From Aeromicrobium piscarium (GTDB taxonomy: Bacteria > Actinomycetota > Actinomycetes > Propionibacteriales > Nocardioidaceae), in contig NZ_VLNT01000012.1 of assembly GCF_007421815.1 (NCBI RefSeq), positions 26,009-90,008 of the forward strand: a stretch of DNA of 64,000 bases. The letters run 5' to 3'. This document shows, piece after piece, positions 25,725-36,519 of this stretch. Numbering within the stretch: position 1 is the first letter of the stretch; each line of letters starts with the position of its first letter. The translations under genes and the position numbers were made by a program. The notes beneath the pieces are model-generated. The model saw only the letters and a list, made by a program, of their open reading frames with translations. It did no database searches and was not told where the DNA came from.

Positions 25725-27212
25725 ATGACACGCAGCCTGGTGACCGGAGCGACCGGCTACATCGGCGGACGGCTCGTTCCCCAGCTCCTCGAAGCGGGCC
25801 ACGACGTCCGTGTCCTGGTCCGCGACGAGGCCAAGGCCAGAGCCCGCGAGTGGTCCGACCAGGTCGAGATCGCCCAGGGCGACGCCACCGAGGCGGACGA
25901 CGTGCGCCGGGCCCTCGAGGACGTCGACGTCGCCTACTATCTCCTGCACTCGATCGGGACGGGCAGTGGCTTCGCCGACGCCGAACAGCGGATCGCGCAG
26001 ACCTTCGCCGATGCCGCCCAGGATGCCGGAGTACGCCGCATCGTCTACCTGAGCGGGATGGTGCCGAAGGACGAGGAACTGTCCGAGCATCTGCGATCGC
26101 GGACGCAGGTGGCGCAGACGCTGCTCGACTCCGGTGTGCCGACCGCGGTGCTCCAGGCGGGCGTCGTGATCGGCTCGGGATCGGCCTCCTTCGAGATGCT
26201 GCGCTACCTGACCGAGCGACTGCCGGTGATGGTGACGCCGCGGTGGGTGCACACCCGCATCCAGCCCATCGCGGTTCGCGATGTGCTCCGCTATCTGACC
26301 AAGAGCGCGGACCTCCCCGACGACGTCAACCGACGCTTCGACATCGGCGGTCCCGACGTCCTCACCTACCTGGAGATGATGCAGCGGTACGCCCACGTCG
26401 CCGAGCTGCCACGCCGGCGGGTGCTGCCCGTACCGGTGCTGTCACCGTGGTGGTCGAGCCACTGGGTCGGACTCGTCACCCCCGTGCCCGCCGCTCTCGC
26501 CCGGCCCCTCGTCGAGAGCCTGCGCAACACCGTCGTCGCGAGCGAGCACGACATCGCCGACTACATCCTCGACCCTCCCGAGGGACTCGTCGGCTTCGAC
26601 CGGTCGGTCGAACTGGCCCTCACCCGCATCCGCGATCTCGACGTGCCGACGCGCTGGTCGTCGGCGGCCACCGCGGGTGCGCCGAGCGCGCCGCTGCCGT
26701 CGGACCCGGACTGGTCGGGCGGGACGCTGTACACCGACGAACGCACCCGCGAGGTGCACGCCTCACCCGAGAAGCTGTGGCAGGTGATCGACGGGATCGG
26801 CGGTGACAACGGCTGGTACTCGTGGTCGCTCGCGTGGGAGGTGCGCGGTCTCGTGGACCGCTTCCTCGGCGGGCCCGGGCTTCGCCGCGGCCGCCGTGAC
26901 AGCGCCCGGATGCGGGTCGGCGATGCGGTCGACTTCTGGCGGGTCGAGGAGACCGACGGCCACGCCTTCGTCCGGTTGCGCGCCGAGATGAAGCTGCCGG
27001 GACTCGCCTGGCTCGAGATGCGGGTCGGGCAGGCCGATGGCGGCACCACGACCTTCCACCACCGCGCGATCTTCCACCCCAAGGGCCTCCTCGGCCACCT
27101 CTACTGGTGGTCGATCTACCCCTTCCACGGGATCGTCTTCGGCGGCATGCAGCGCAATATCGCCCGCGCCGCCGAGTCCCTCGAGGAGCGGCGCTACTCG
27201 CCAGGGCGGTGA
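25725..27212 (+). CDS. NAD(P)H-binding DUF2867 protein
   Basis: A 495-residue fusion of an atypical SDR (MTRSLVTGATGYIGGRLVPQ, a NmrA/ComplexI-like NAD(P)-binding domain to about residue 230) and a C-terminal DUF2867 START-like domain from about 335. The DUF2867 part contains WYSWSLAWEVRGLVDRFLGG and HHRAIFHPKGLLGHLYWWSI. Common in actinobacteria; function unknown, possibly ubiquinone- or lipid-related reduction. The stop is contributed by repeat sequence: the last residues SPGR and TGA are encoded by CCAGGGCGGTGACTTACGC. Confidence 0.83.
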   Translation: MTRSLVTGATGYIGGRLVPQLLEAGHDVRVLVRDEAKARAREWSDQVEIAQGDATEADDVRRALEDVDVAYYLLHSIGTGSGFADAEQRIAQTFADAAQDAGVRRIVYLSGMVPKDEELSEHLRSRTQVAQTLLDSGVPTAVLQAGVVIGSGSASFEMLRYLTERLPVMVTPRWVHTRIQPIAVRDVLRYLTKSADLPDDVNRRFDIGGPDVLTYLEMMQRYAHVAELPRRRVLPVPVLSPWWSSHWVGLVTPVPAALARPLVESLRNTVVASEHDIADYILDPPEGLVGFDRSVELALTRIRDLDVPTRWSSAATAGAPSAPLPSDPDWSGGTLYTDERTREVHASPEKLWQVIDGIGGDNGWYSWSLAWEVRGLVDRFLGGPGLRRGRRDSARMRVGDAVDFWRVEETDGHAFVRLRAEMKLPGLAWLEMRVGQADGGTTTFHHRAIFHPKGLLGHLYWWSIYPFHGIVFGGMQRNIARAAESLEERRYSPGR

Positions 27213-27320
27213 CTTACGCACCCCTCGCGACCGAGGGCGGTGACTTAGGCACCTCTCACGGCCAGCGAGAGGTGCCCCGCCCACCGCTCCGGCACGCGAG
27301 GGGTGCGTAAGTCACCGCCC
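27204..27320. repeat. composite inverted repeats between convergent genes (likely terminator)
   Basis: Perfect 26-bp inverted arms at 27204-27229 and 27295-27320 (starting GGGCGGTGACTTACGCACC and ending GTGCGTAAGTCACCGCCC) enclose a second pair: GGTGACTTAGGCACCTCTC with GAGAGGTGCCCCGCCCACC. The nested stems lie exactly between two converging genes, and the first arm includes the stop codon of the left gene. Bidirectional termination is the simplest role. Confidence 0.85.
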
Positions 27321-27351
27321 GACGACGGGGCGGGTGGATCGGCGATGTCAC

Positions 27352-30180
27352 TCAGGTGGTGAGCAGGCCTCGGTCGCGGGCGAGCGCGGCGGCCTCCGTC
27401 CGGGAGGAGGCTCCGAGCTTGGCGAGGATATTCGAGACGTGCACCGAGACCGTCTTGCGGCTGATGAACAGCTGACCGGCGATGTCCCCATTGCTCCGGC
27501 CGACCGCCACGAGCTCCAGCACCTCACGCTCGCGTGCCGTCAGCTCGCCGGCCGACGCGGGTGCGGAGCCGAGCCGTCGAGCGGCCCGGAGCAACGGCTC
27601 GGCGCGAAGCCCATGGGCGGTGGCGAGGACATCGTCCACGAGCCTCTGCGCCGCAGCCTGATGCCCCGCGGCGGCGAGGACCGTCGCCAAGCCCAGCGCG
27701 CTGCGGGCGGTCTCGTAGAGATCGCCGAAGGAGGCGAAGAGCTCGTGGGCAGTCGTCCACGAGCGCGCGACCTCCTCCAGCGCGGGAGTCGTCGTGGTTC
27801 CCGCGCGCCAGCGCATCGAAGCGAGTTCCGCCGTCAGCCGCGCGGCCCAGGCCCGGCCCTCCGGCCCCATCTCCGCATGGGCCTCCACCGTCGCCGCTCC
27901 CGGCACCGCGATCCTCTCGGCATGGTCGAGAAGGTCGCGTCGTCGCGACGCCGTCGCCCCATCGACGTGCCGGGCGAGGGCCGCGATCGTCACCGCGCTG
28001 GCCCGCACCCGCGCCGGTGCCTGTGGTTCGCGCCAGAAGGTCTCCAGCGAGACGGCCAGCGCGTCGTGGGCCTCCACGATCTCGTCGACTCCTTCGGCCA
28101 TCTCGATGAAGGCGATGCCCGAGTGGATCGTGAGAGCGATGTCCCGGGGCCACCAGGCGTGGTGGCGGGCGATGGTGGCCTCATCGGCCCGCTCGCCGCG
28201 CGCCGCGCGCACGCTCATGACCACGGCGTCCATGCACATGTGGGCAGTGCGCGGTGCGTCCTCGGGCAGGACCGCGAGCTCGACGACGGTGTCCCATTCG
28301 CCACGCAGATAGCACACGACCGCACCGTAGAAGCGTCCGTCGAAGCCGAACGGGGACCACGGCCGGCGGGTCTGCTCGGCCCGCTGCTGGCCCGCGGCGA
28401 AGTACTCTCCCGCGCCGGCCAGGTCACCTCGCCCGAGTCGGACGAAGGCCAGGTGATGCAACCCCCGCAGCTCGGCCATCAGGTCACCACGACGACGGGA
28501 GTCCTCGACCAGCTTCGTGAATCGCTCGTCGAGCGTGCGATCGCTGTTGCTCGCCCGGTGGACGATGCGGTCGAGGGTCGTCTGCGCGTCTGCCGCCGCT
28601 TCCTCGTCGCCCAGTGACTCGGCGGCACGCAGGGCACGTTCGGCGAGTTGGAGCCCCTGCTCGTCACGCCGGACGGCCCAGGCCGCCCGCGCACCGACCA
28701 CCTCGGCACGCATCCTCGCCTCGACATCGTCGGTCTCCTGGGCGTACCGCAACGCCTCCTCGGCGAGCTCGATGAGCTCGTGATCCGCGACATTCTGGTA
28801 GTAGCCGACATCTCCCGCCAGGGCCGCGAGGCGGGTGGCGTCGGCCGGACTCCACCCGGGACGGGCTCGTTCTTCCACGAGGAGACGCGAGGCGCTGCGT
28901 GTCCGGCCGGCCGCGAGGAGCGAGTCGACCGCCGCTCGCACGAGCGCGTATCGGTGGTCGTCCTCGACCAGGCTCAGCGCACGGATCCGGTGCTCGGCGG
29001 CCTCGGCATGGGCGCCGACGCGGGTCGCCTCCTCGGCAGCGAGCACATCGGCCTCGAGCGCGACATCCCGCCGGTCGATCGCGTGCGCGTGCATCGCGAC
29101 GTGCGCCGGACGGCGATCCGGGTCGCGCAGCAACGCGTCCAGGAACGCCGTATGCCAGCGCTCCCGCTCGCCGGGCAGAAGATCCTCGTGCACGGCCTCG
29201 GCGATCAGCGCGTGGCGGAAGCGGAAGGTGCCGTCGCGACGTCCGGGTTCGAGGACCTTGCGATCCACCGCCTCTCGCAGGGCGTCGTCCAGGCGCGACG
29301 GGGCCCAGGACGTCGCGGCACTCAGTAGGGAGATCGTGACGCGTCCTCCCGCACAGGCCACCGCACGGACCGTATCCCTGGCGTCGGCGCCGAGCTGGTC
29401 GACGCGCAGCAGGAGGAGATCGGCGAGCTCGGCCGGGATCCGGTCGCCGCTCAGTTCGGCCTCGAGGAGTTCCTCGGCGTAGAAGGCGTTGCCCTCTGCT
29501 CTCTCCACGACGGCGTCCACGGCATCGCTGAAACGACCGGCGCGGGTGACCAGCAGTCGACGCACCGCCTCATCGTCGAGGGAACCGAGCTGCACGCGAC
29601 GCACCTGCGGCAGCCTCGTCCACTCCGCGAGGGGTGTTCGCAGAGGATGCCGGCGGTGGAGGTCGTCGTTGCGCACCGTCACCAGCACGCTCACCGCCGA
29701 CGAGTACCGGCGCGCGAGCATCACGTGCACGAGACGCCTGGTCGACTCGTCGGCCCAGTGCACGTCCTCGACGATCACCAGCACAGGCCGGTTCTCGCCG
29801 AGTCGCTCCAGCGCGCGGACCCATCCGCCGATCACATCGGACGCCTCGTTGTCGGCATCACCGCCGCCGACGAGGGCGCGCAGCGACGGCGCGGCGGCGA
29901 TCAGCTCGTCGCGTACTGCCGGTTCGGCAGCGTCGACGATCTCGGCCAGCGGTTGGAACGGCAGCGCGCCGCCGACGTCCAGGCAGTGGCCGAGCACGAC
30001 CAGGAAGCCGGCATCCACGGCGTCGGCAGCGAGTTGCCGCACCAGGCGGGTCTTGCCGATCCCCGCGTCACCGCCGAGGATCACCGCTTCGCGGGCACGG
30101 CTCCTGTCGAGTCCGAGGGCATGACGCAGCTCTTCGAGCTCGCGTTCGCGTCCGACGAGTGGTGTCGTCTCCATGCCCAT
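27352..30180 (-). CDS. LAL-type LuxR family regulator with AAA domain
   Basis: A 942-residue large ATP-binding LuxR-type (LAL) activator. Walker [10 protein letters not shown] at 36-44; Walker B in [15 protein letters not shown]; a long TPR-like helical middle (about 350-860); and a C-terminal LuxR helix-turn-helix ([20 protein letters not shown], then [20 protein letters not shown]). Such proteins are ATP-dependent activators that bind an inducer through the middle domain. The start at [18 protein letters not shown] is the usual N-terminus; the open frame extends 47 codons further without similarity. The target is unknown. Confidence 0.89.
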   Translation of the reverse strand: MGMETTPLVGRERELEELRHALGLDRSRAREAVILGGDAGIGKTRLVRQLAADAVDAGFLVVLGHCLDVGGALPFQPLAEIVDAAEPAVRDELIAAAPSLRALVGGGDADNEASDVIGGWVRALERLGENRPVLVIVEDVHWADESTRRLVHVMLARRYSSAVSVLVTVRNDDLHRRHPLRTPLAEWTRLPQVRRVQLGSLDDEAVRRLLVTRAGRFSDAVDAVVERAEGNAFYAEELLEAELSGDRIPAELADLLLLRVDQLGADARDTVRAVACAGGRVTISLLSAATSWAPSRLDDALREAVDRKVLEPGRRDGTFRFRHALIAEAVHEDLLPGERERWHTAFLDALLRDPDRRPAHVAMHAHAIDRRDVALEADVLAAEEATRVGAHAEAAEHRIRALSLVEDDHRYALVRAAVDSLLAAGRTRSASRLLVEERARPGWSPADATRLAALAGDVGYYQNVADHELIELAEEALRYAQETDDVEARMRAEVVGARAAWAVRRDEQGLQLAERALRAAESLGDEEAAADAQTTLDRIVHRASNSDRTLDERFTKLVEDSRRRGDLMAELRGLHHLAFVRLGRGDLAGAGEYFAAGQQRAEQTRRPWSPFGFDGRFYGAVVCYLRGEWDTVVELAVLPEDAPRTAHMCMDAVVMSVRAARGERADEATIARHHAWWPRDIALTIHSGIAFIEMAEGVDEIVEAHDALAVSLETFWREPQAPARVRASAVTIAALARHVDGATASRRRDLLDHAERIAVPGAATVEAHAEMGPEGRAWAARLTAELASMRWRAGTTTTPALEEVARSWTTAHELFASFGDLYETARSALGLATVLAAAGHQAAAQRLVDDVLATAHGLRAEPLLRAARRLGSAPASAGELTAREREVLELVAVGRSNGDIAGQLFISRKTVSVHVSNILAKLGASSRTEAAALARDRGLLTT

Positions 30181-30346
30181 GAGCCCATCTTCGACGATAC
30201 GTGTGCATGCTGGTGCGCGAGGCGCTCTCGTTGGACGGCCGTGACGTAACTCTGCGGATCGAGAATCATGCTCCGAGCCTCGGCTCCTGAGGTAGGCCCC
30301 GACATCGGGCAGATGCCCCATCTTCGGCCTCCCCTACCTCAGACAC
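30181..30346. other. intergenic sequence without recognised features
   Basis: First half of the 305-bp gap between the divergent LAL regulator and aldo/keto reductase genes. It probably holds the regulator's promoter (TATCGT on the minus strand lies about 13 nt before the start); nothing else is clear. Confidence 0.4.
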
Positions 30347-30465
30347 CCGAACCCGTTGAGTGTGGGGGTACCTCCCAGGACGGAGCGCTGCGGAGTCCTG
30401 GGGGGAACGTTTGGACGGTGATAACCCCGATTTCGCCGTCCAAACGTCACACTCAACGGGTTCGG
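30347..30465. repeat. 119-bp palindromic element, copy 2, perfect 18-bp ends
   Basis: Perfect terminal inverted repeats CCGAACCCGTTGAGTGTG (30347-30364) and its complement (30448-30465). Inside are GGGGGTACCTCCC and an inverted GACG..CCAAACG pair: GTTTGGACGG with CCGTCCAAAC. Similar over about 70 nt to the reverse complement of 11171-11300. It lies just upstream of the aldo/keto reductase promoter (TAGCGT, 6 nt before the ATG). MITE-like or REP-like; no reading frame. Confidence 0.82.
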
Positions 30466-30485
30466 CCGCGCGCTAGCGTGGAGGC

Positions 30486-31490
30486 ATGGAGTTTCGATAC
30501 CTCGGCAACAGCGGGCTGAAGATCAGCGAGATCATCTACGGCAACTGGCTCACGCACGGATCGCAGGTGGAGAACGACGTCGCCACCGCGTGCGTCCGCG
30601 CGGCACTCGATGCCGGCATCACCAGCTTCGACACCGCCGACGTCTACGCCGCGGGCGCGGCCGAGCGCGTGCTGGGCGAGGCCCTCAAGGGTGAACGCCG
30701 GTCCTCGCTGGAGATCTTCACCAAGGTCTACTGGCCTGCCGGGCAGAGCGGCCCCAATGACGTAGGCCTCTCGCGCAAGCACATCATGGAGGCCATCGAC
30801 GCTTCCCTGTCGCGCCTCCAGACCGACTACGTCGACCTCTACCAGGCGCACCGTTACGACTACGAGACGCCGCTGGAGGAGACCATGCAGGCCTTCGCCG
30901 ATGTCGTGCGCGCCGGCAAGGCCCTCTACATCGGGGTCAGCGAGTGGACCGCCGATCAGATCCGCGCCGCCCACCACCTCGCGAAGGATCTCGGCATCTC
31001 GCTCATCTCCAACCAGCCGCAGTACTCGATGCTGTGGCGGGTGATCGACGAGCGTGTCGTGCCGACCTCCCGCGAGCTCGGGGTCTCACAGATCGTCTGG
31101 TCGCCGCTGGCCCAGGGCGTGCTCACCGGCAAGTACACGCCCGGCGGCGAACTGCCCGCCGGCTCACGGGCCACCGACGAGAAGGGCGGCGCCGACATGA
31201 TCAAGCGATACATGAATGACGACACCCTCGAGGCGGTGCAGCGGCTCAAGCCGATCGCCGACGGCCAGGGACTCTCGCTCGCTCAGTTGGCACTGGCCTG
31301 GGTGCTCAGCAATGACAACATCGCCGGGGCCATCATCGGCGCCTCGCGGCCCGAGCAGGTGGCCGACAACGTCGAGGCCGCCGGCCGGACCCTCGATGCG
31401 GACACCCTCGCCGCGATCGACGAGGTGCTCGGCGATCTGCCCGAGACCGACCCGGACAAGACCCGCTCCCCCGCCACGCGCACGCAGTGA
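30486..31490 (+). CDS. aldo/keto reductase (AKR6/Kv-beta-like)
   Basis: A 334-residue TIM-barrel NADP(H) reductase. The catalytic tetrad is visible: Asp and Tyr in FDTADVYAAG, Lys in EIFTKVYW and His in LYQAHRYD. The cofactor end is GAIIGASRPEQVADN, typical of the Kv-beta/YghZ group acting on aldehydes such as methylglyoxal. The promoter TAGCGT lies 6 nt before the ATG, with GGAGG overlapping. Monocistronic. Confidence 0.91.
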   Translation: MEFRYLGNSGLKISEIIYGNWLTHGSQVENDVATACVRAALDAGITSFDTADVYAAGAAERVLGEALKGERRSSLEIFTKVYWPAGQSGPNDVGLSRKHIMEAIDASLSRLQTDYVDLYQAHRYDYETPLEETMQAFADVVRAGKALYIGVSEWTADQIRAAHHLAKDLGISLISNQPQYSMLWRVIDERVVPTSRELGVSQIVWSPLAQGVLTGKYTPGGELPAGSRATDEKGGADMIKRYMNDDTLEAVQRLKPIADGQGLSLAQLALAWVLSNDNIAGAIIGASRPEQVADNVEAAGRTLDADTLAAIDEVLGDLPETDPDKTRSPATRTQ

Positions 31491-31492
31491 TC

Positions 31493-32824
31493 TCAGCCGA
31501 TGCTCAATCGCTCCGCGACATCCGGAGCCGGCCTCCAGGCATGCTGTCGTCCTAAACGAACACGCACCACCAGGTCACGACGCTCCAAGTCCGCTAGATC
31601 GTTGCGCGCGGACTGCTGCGTCACGTTGTGGCTCGATGAGTGGGAGACCGCCGTATAGACCGCATCCGGGTCCTTCACGGCGTTCTCCAATAGCGCCAAC
31701 TGGCGATGATTGAACTCGCCCGGCGTCGCCCGGATTCGCTGCTGAACCTCCCGGAGCTCATCGGCCTTGCGAGCGAGATGCGCGTGGAGCTCATCGATCG
31801 CCCGCTTGATGATGCCCAGGTGATAGAGAAAGAAGTGCGTCAGGTCACCATCATCGTCCTCAGTGAGCAAGAACGACCGGACGTACTGCGAAGGGGCCTG
31901 TTTGAGCAGCTTGGACACGACGAGGAATTCCGCAAGCCAGAATCCCTCGCGCAACATCGACCAATAGAACAATGCGCGAGCAGTCCGTCCATTGCCATCC
32001 GCGAAGTAATGGTCGAAGCCCATCATGAAGTGAACGGTCAGCGCGCGAAGCACCGGCGGCATATAGTCGCCGGAGGCTCCCCCGTTGGCAAAGGCGCACA
32101 AGCGCTCCAACCGTTGCGGCAGCTCGGCCACCGGCGGCGGACGATGCAGCAACTGCTCACCATCACCCCAGACCGCGACCCGATCATCGTCGTCGCCCTG
32201 GACAACTCCGGCTTCCTCATCACTGTCGAGAGTCCCCTCGGTGACGATCCGATGCAGCTCGCATACCAGCTCCGGCGTCAGCTCTTCCTCGCGGAGTTCG
32301 ACGATGCGGCGCATCGCCAGGTAGTTGTTGACGATCATCTTCTCGGAACGGTCCTGTGGCTTGCGACCCGTTCGGAGCATGTCCTTGGCGACCTGTCGGC
32401 TCGTCGAGGCGCCCTCCAATTGACTCGAGGTGATGGATTCCTCGATCAATGAACTGACAACGTAACGATCTCGCATTGCGGGGCTGGTGACCTGTTCACT
32501 GATGGTGATGTGTCCGCTGGCTCCACGCGTGATCTCGTCATTCAGAGCCAACAACGTGTCGGGAAGCGTATAGCTGAAGGGCGCGCCGCTCTTGTCGATC
32601 AAGGTATCGATAGAGCGCTGGGCGTTCCGCCGCGCCCAGCGAATGCGCAACCACCACTCCTCATGGGTGAGGTCGTCAGGCGGGGTCTTGAACCTGAGTT
32701 TGTCCCAGGGAAGGTACGGCTGAGACATGACATTGGCTGACGGCGTCAGCACCTCGACAAGCCGCCGGGCATCGATATCAGCCAAGAGCTCATTGAGACG
32801 CGGCGGATGCGCGGGGGTCTTCAC
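31493..32824 (-). CDS. Fic family protein with autoinhibitory motif
   Basis: About 443 residues. Fic active site HYFADGNGRTAR at 272-283 (canonical HPFxDGNGRxxR with Tyr for Pro), the motif that transfers AMP from ATP to a hydroxyl of a target protein. An N-terminal inhibitory helix motif S-x3-E-G is seen in SSQLEGAS (Ser133, Glu137, Gly138), so this is a self-restrained class II Fic protein. The C-terminus carries a winged-helix-like DNA-binding segment (SHNVTQQSARNDLADLERRD), suggesting autoregulation. The GTG at 32824 is chosen for GGAG 6 nt upstream; the frame is open to 32923. Base composition looks less GC-rich than neighbours, suggesting acquisition. Confidence 0.87.
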   Translation of the reverse strand: MKTPAHPPRLNELLADIDARRLVEVLTPSANVMSQPYLPWDKLRFKTPPDDLTHEEWWLRIRWARRNAQRSIDTLIDKSGAPFSYTLPDTLLALNDEITRGASGHITISEQVTSPAMRDRYVVSSLIEESITSSQLEGASTSRQVAKDMLRTGRKPQDRSEKMIVNNYLAMRRIVELREEELTPELVCELHRIVTEGTLDSDEEAGVVQGDDDDRVAVWGDGEQLLHRPPPVAELPQRLERLCAFANGGASGDYMPPVLRALTVHFMMGFDHYFADGNGRTARALFYWSMLREGFWLAEFLVVSKLLKQAPSQYVRSFLLTEDDDGDLTHFFLYHLGIIKRAIDELHAHLARKADELREVQQRIRATPGEFNHRQLALLENAVKDPDAVYTAVSHSSSHNVTQQSARNDLADLERRDLVVRVRLGRQHAWRPAPDVAERLSIG

Positions 32825-32849
32825 ACTGGGCTCCTTGCCGATACTCGCT

Positions 32850-32934
32850 AACTTCAAACTTTGACCTTCTTTGAAGTTCTTTTGAGAGTAGCAGTGTGTC
32901 AAGCCAAGTTCAAGTAAAGTCAAAATTTGAAGTT
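32850..32934. promoter_or_regulatory. AT-rich operator region of the fic gene
   Basis: AACTTCAAA (32850-32858) and TTTGAAGTT (32870-32878) form a perfect inverted repeat; a third copy TTTGAAGTT is at 32926-32934, and a related AAGTTCAAGT word at about 32906. The region is much more AT-rich than its surroundings. Probable operator, perhaps bound by the Fic protein's own winged-helix domain. Confidence 0.55.
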
Positions 32935-32964
32935 CGCAAGGGCCTCACCGCGCCGATACGCGAA

Positions 32965-33000
32965 CGACGGCCCCGGACTCGTGAGAGTCCGGGGCCGTCG
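32965..33000. terminator. terminator of the fad operon
   Basis: Perfect 16-bp stem (32965-32980 with 32985-33000; CGACGGCCCCGGACTC and its complement) with a GTGA loop, 14 nt past the fadB stop on the minus strand. A strong GC-rich factor-independent-like hairpin without a clear T-tract. Confidence 0.85.
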
Positions 33001-33014
33001 TCTGGAACCGTGTG

Positions 33015-35207
33015 TCAGGCGAAGTTCTCGCCCGCGGCCGCCTTGTCGAGCAGCAGCTTCGGCGGGGCGAAGCGGTCGCCGTACTGCTCGGCGAGCTGCT
33101 GCGCGCGCTCGGTGAACGCCTGGATTCCGATGCGCCCGTCTGCCGCCTCGTAACCGTTGGCATACTGCAGCGCACCGCCGTGCAGGGGCGGGAAGCCGAT
33201 ACCGAAGATCGAGCCGATATTGGCGTCGGCGACGGTACGCAGCACGCCCTCCTCCAGGCACCGGATGGTCTCCAGGCTCATGATGAACAGCAGCCGCTCC
33301 TGGATGTCCTCGACCGGGATATCGACATCGTCCTTGACGAACAGATCCCACAGGCCCGGCCAGAGGTACTTCTTGCCGTCCTCGGGGTACTCGTAGAAGC
33401 CCGCACCCGCGGCCTTGCCCTTGCGGTCGAGATCGACGAGCTTGTTGACCACGTCCATCGCGGGGCTGTCGGGGAAGGCCTTGCCGTCGTCCTCGGCGGC
33501 CTTCTTGGCCTCGGCGTTGATCTTCTGCGGCAGCGTCAGCGAGACCTCGTCGATCATCGCGAGCGGCTGGCCGGGGAAGCCGGCGAGCGAGGCGGCGCGC
33601 TCGATGCGGACCGGGTTGACGCCCTCACCGAGCAGCTGAGCGCCCTCCATCACCAGGGTGCCGAAGACCCGCGAGGTGAAGAAGCCGCGGCTGTCGTTGA
33701 CGACGATCGGCGTCTTCTTGATCTGCTTGGTGTAGTCGATCGCGCGGGCGATGGCCTCATCGGAGGTCTTCTCACCGACGATGATCTCCACCAGCGGCAT
33801 CTTGTCCACGGGGCTGAAGAAGTGGATGCCGATGAAGTCCTCAGGCCGCTTGACGCCCTGCGCGAGCAGGGTGATCGGCAGCGTCGAGGTGTTGGAGCCG
33901 AGCAGGGCATCGGGCTTGACGACCGACTCGAGGTCGCCGAAGACCGAGTGCTTGAGCTCGACCGACTCGAAGACCGCCTCGACCACGAAGTCGCAGCCTT
34001 CGAGGTCGGCGTAGTCGGCGGTCGGGGTGATGCGGGCAAGCACCTCGTCGGCAGCCTCCTGCGTCATCCGGCCCCGCGAGACGGCCTTGTCGAGCAGGTT
34101 CTTGCTGTAGGCCTTGCCCTTCTCAGCGGCCTCCAGCGAGACATCCTTCAGCACGACCTCGATGCCGACCTTGGCCGAGACATAGGCGATGCCAGCGCCC
34201 ATCATGCCGGCGCCGAGGATGGCCAGCTTGGTGGCCTTGGTCTTCTCGATGCCGTCAGGACGGGACTTGCCGGCGTTGATGGCCCCGAGGTCGAAGAAGA
34301 AGGCCTGCGTCATGTTCTTGAACTGCTGGCCGACGAGCAGCTCCACGAGGTAGCGCGACTCGATCCGGCTGGCGGTCTCGAAGTCGACCTGCGCGCCCTC
34401 GACGGCGGCCGACATGATCGCCTTCGGCGCCTTGTAGTCCGCGCCCTTGACCTGCTTGCGCAGGTTCGAGGGGAAGCTCGGCAGGAAGGCCGCCAGCTTG
34501 GGATTCGAGGGAGCACCGCCGGGGATCTTGAAGCCGCGGGCGTCCCAGGGCTGCGTGGCGGCCTCGGCGTTGCCGGCATTCTCGTTCACCCACGCGGCAG
34601 CTCGGTCGAGCAGCTGATCGGCGGGGACGACCTCGTCGATGAGGCCGATGCTGAGCGCCTTCTCGGGCTTGTTGCGCTGACCCTGGACGAGCACCTTCAT
34701 GAGCGCGTCCTGGATACCGAACATGCGCACGGTACGGGTCACGCCGCCACCGCCGGGCAGCAGTCCGAGCGTGGCCTCGGGCAGGCCGATCTCGTAGCGA
34801 CCCTCTGCGGCGATGCGGTGGTGGCAGGCGAGGGCGATCTCCAGGCCGCCACCGAGCGCGGCACCGTTGATGGCTGCGACGACCGGCTTGCCGAGGGTCT
34901 CGAGCTTGCGCAGCGTGGCCTTGATGGACTCGACATTGGTGAAGAGCGCCTCAGCGTCCGAGGGCTTGGCCTTGGTCATGAGCTTGAGGTCGCCGCCGGC
35001 GAAGAAGGTCTGCTTCGCGCTGGCGATGATGACGCCCTTGATCGCATCGCCGTCGGCGGCGACCTCGGAGGCGAGACGATCCACCGCGGCCTCCATCGAG
35101 GCGCGGTAGGTCTCGTTCATCGTGTTGGCGTTCTGGTTCGGGTCGTCGATCGTGAGGGTGACGATCCCGTCGGCCACGTCGTAGCGGACCGCGTCAGTAC
35201 TGGTCAT
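33015..35207 (-). CDS. fadB: fatty-acid oxidation complex alpha subunit (enoyl-CoA hydratase/3-hydroxyacyl-CoA dehydrogenase)
   Basis: A 730-residue bifunctional enzyme of beta-oxidation. Residues 1-~190: crotonase domain (FFAGGDLKLM, GAALGGGLEIALACHHRIA, GLPEATLGLLPGGGG, with the acid Glu). From about 325: 3-hydroxyacyl-CoA dehydrogenase NAD domain (LAILGAGMMGAGIAYVSA), SNTSTLPI, HFFSPVDKMPLVEI (catalytic His) and the C-terminal domain. It hydrates enoyl-CoA and oxidises the 3-hydroxyacyl-CoA. Closely follows the thiolase gene, as in mycobacterial fadA-fadB. Soluble cytosolic complex. Confidence 0.95.
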   Translation of the reverse strand: MTSTDAVRYDVADGIVTLTIDDPNQNANTMNETYRASMEAAVDRLASEVAADGDAIKGVIIASAKQTFFAGGDLKLMTKAKPSDAEALFTNVESIKATLRKLETLGKPVVAAINGAALGGGLEIALACHHRIAAEGRYEIGLPEATLGLLPGGGGVTRTVRMFGIQDALMKVLVQGQRNKPEKALSIGLIDEVVPADQLLDRAAAWVNENAGNAEAATQPWDARGFKIPGGAPSNPKLAAFLPSFPSNLRKQVKGADYKAPKAIMSAAVEGAQVDFETASRIESRYLVELLVGQQFKNMTQAFFFDLGAINAGKSRPDGIEKTKATKLAILGAGMMGAGIAYVSAKVGIEVVLKDVSLEAAEKGKAYSKNLLDKAVSRGRMTQEAADEVLARITPTADYADLEGCDFVVEAVFESVELKHSVFGDLESVVKPDALLGSNTSTLPITLLAQGVKRPEDFIGIHFFSPVDKMPLVEIIVGEKTSDEAIARAIDYTKQIKKTPIVVNDSRGFFTSRVFGTLVMEGAQLLGEGVNPVRIERAASLAGFPGQPLAMIDEVSLTLPQKINAEAKKAAEDDGKAFPDSPAMDVVNKLVDLDRKGKAAGAGFYEYPEDGKKYLWPGLWDLFVKDDVDIPVEDIQERLLFIMSLETIRCLEEGVLRTVADANIGSIFGIGFPPLHGGALQYANGYEAADGRIGIQAFTERAQQLAEQYGDRFAPPKLLLDKAAAGENFA

Positions 35208-35237
35208 GCGTGTTCTCCTGTGAAGTCGGTCCGGCGC

Positions 35238-36452
<1,215 letters not shown>

Positions 36453-36519
36453 GACCGTCCTCGATTGCGGATAGAGACACTGGCGCCACCTGCCTGGTGT
36501 GCGCCGCTGTCCTCGATTG

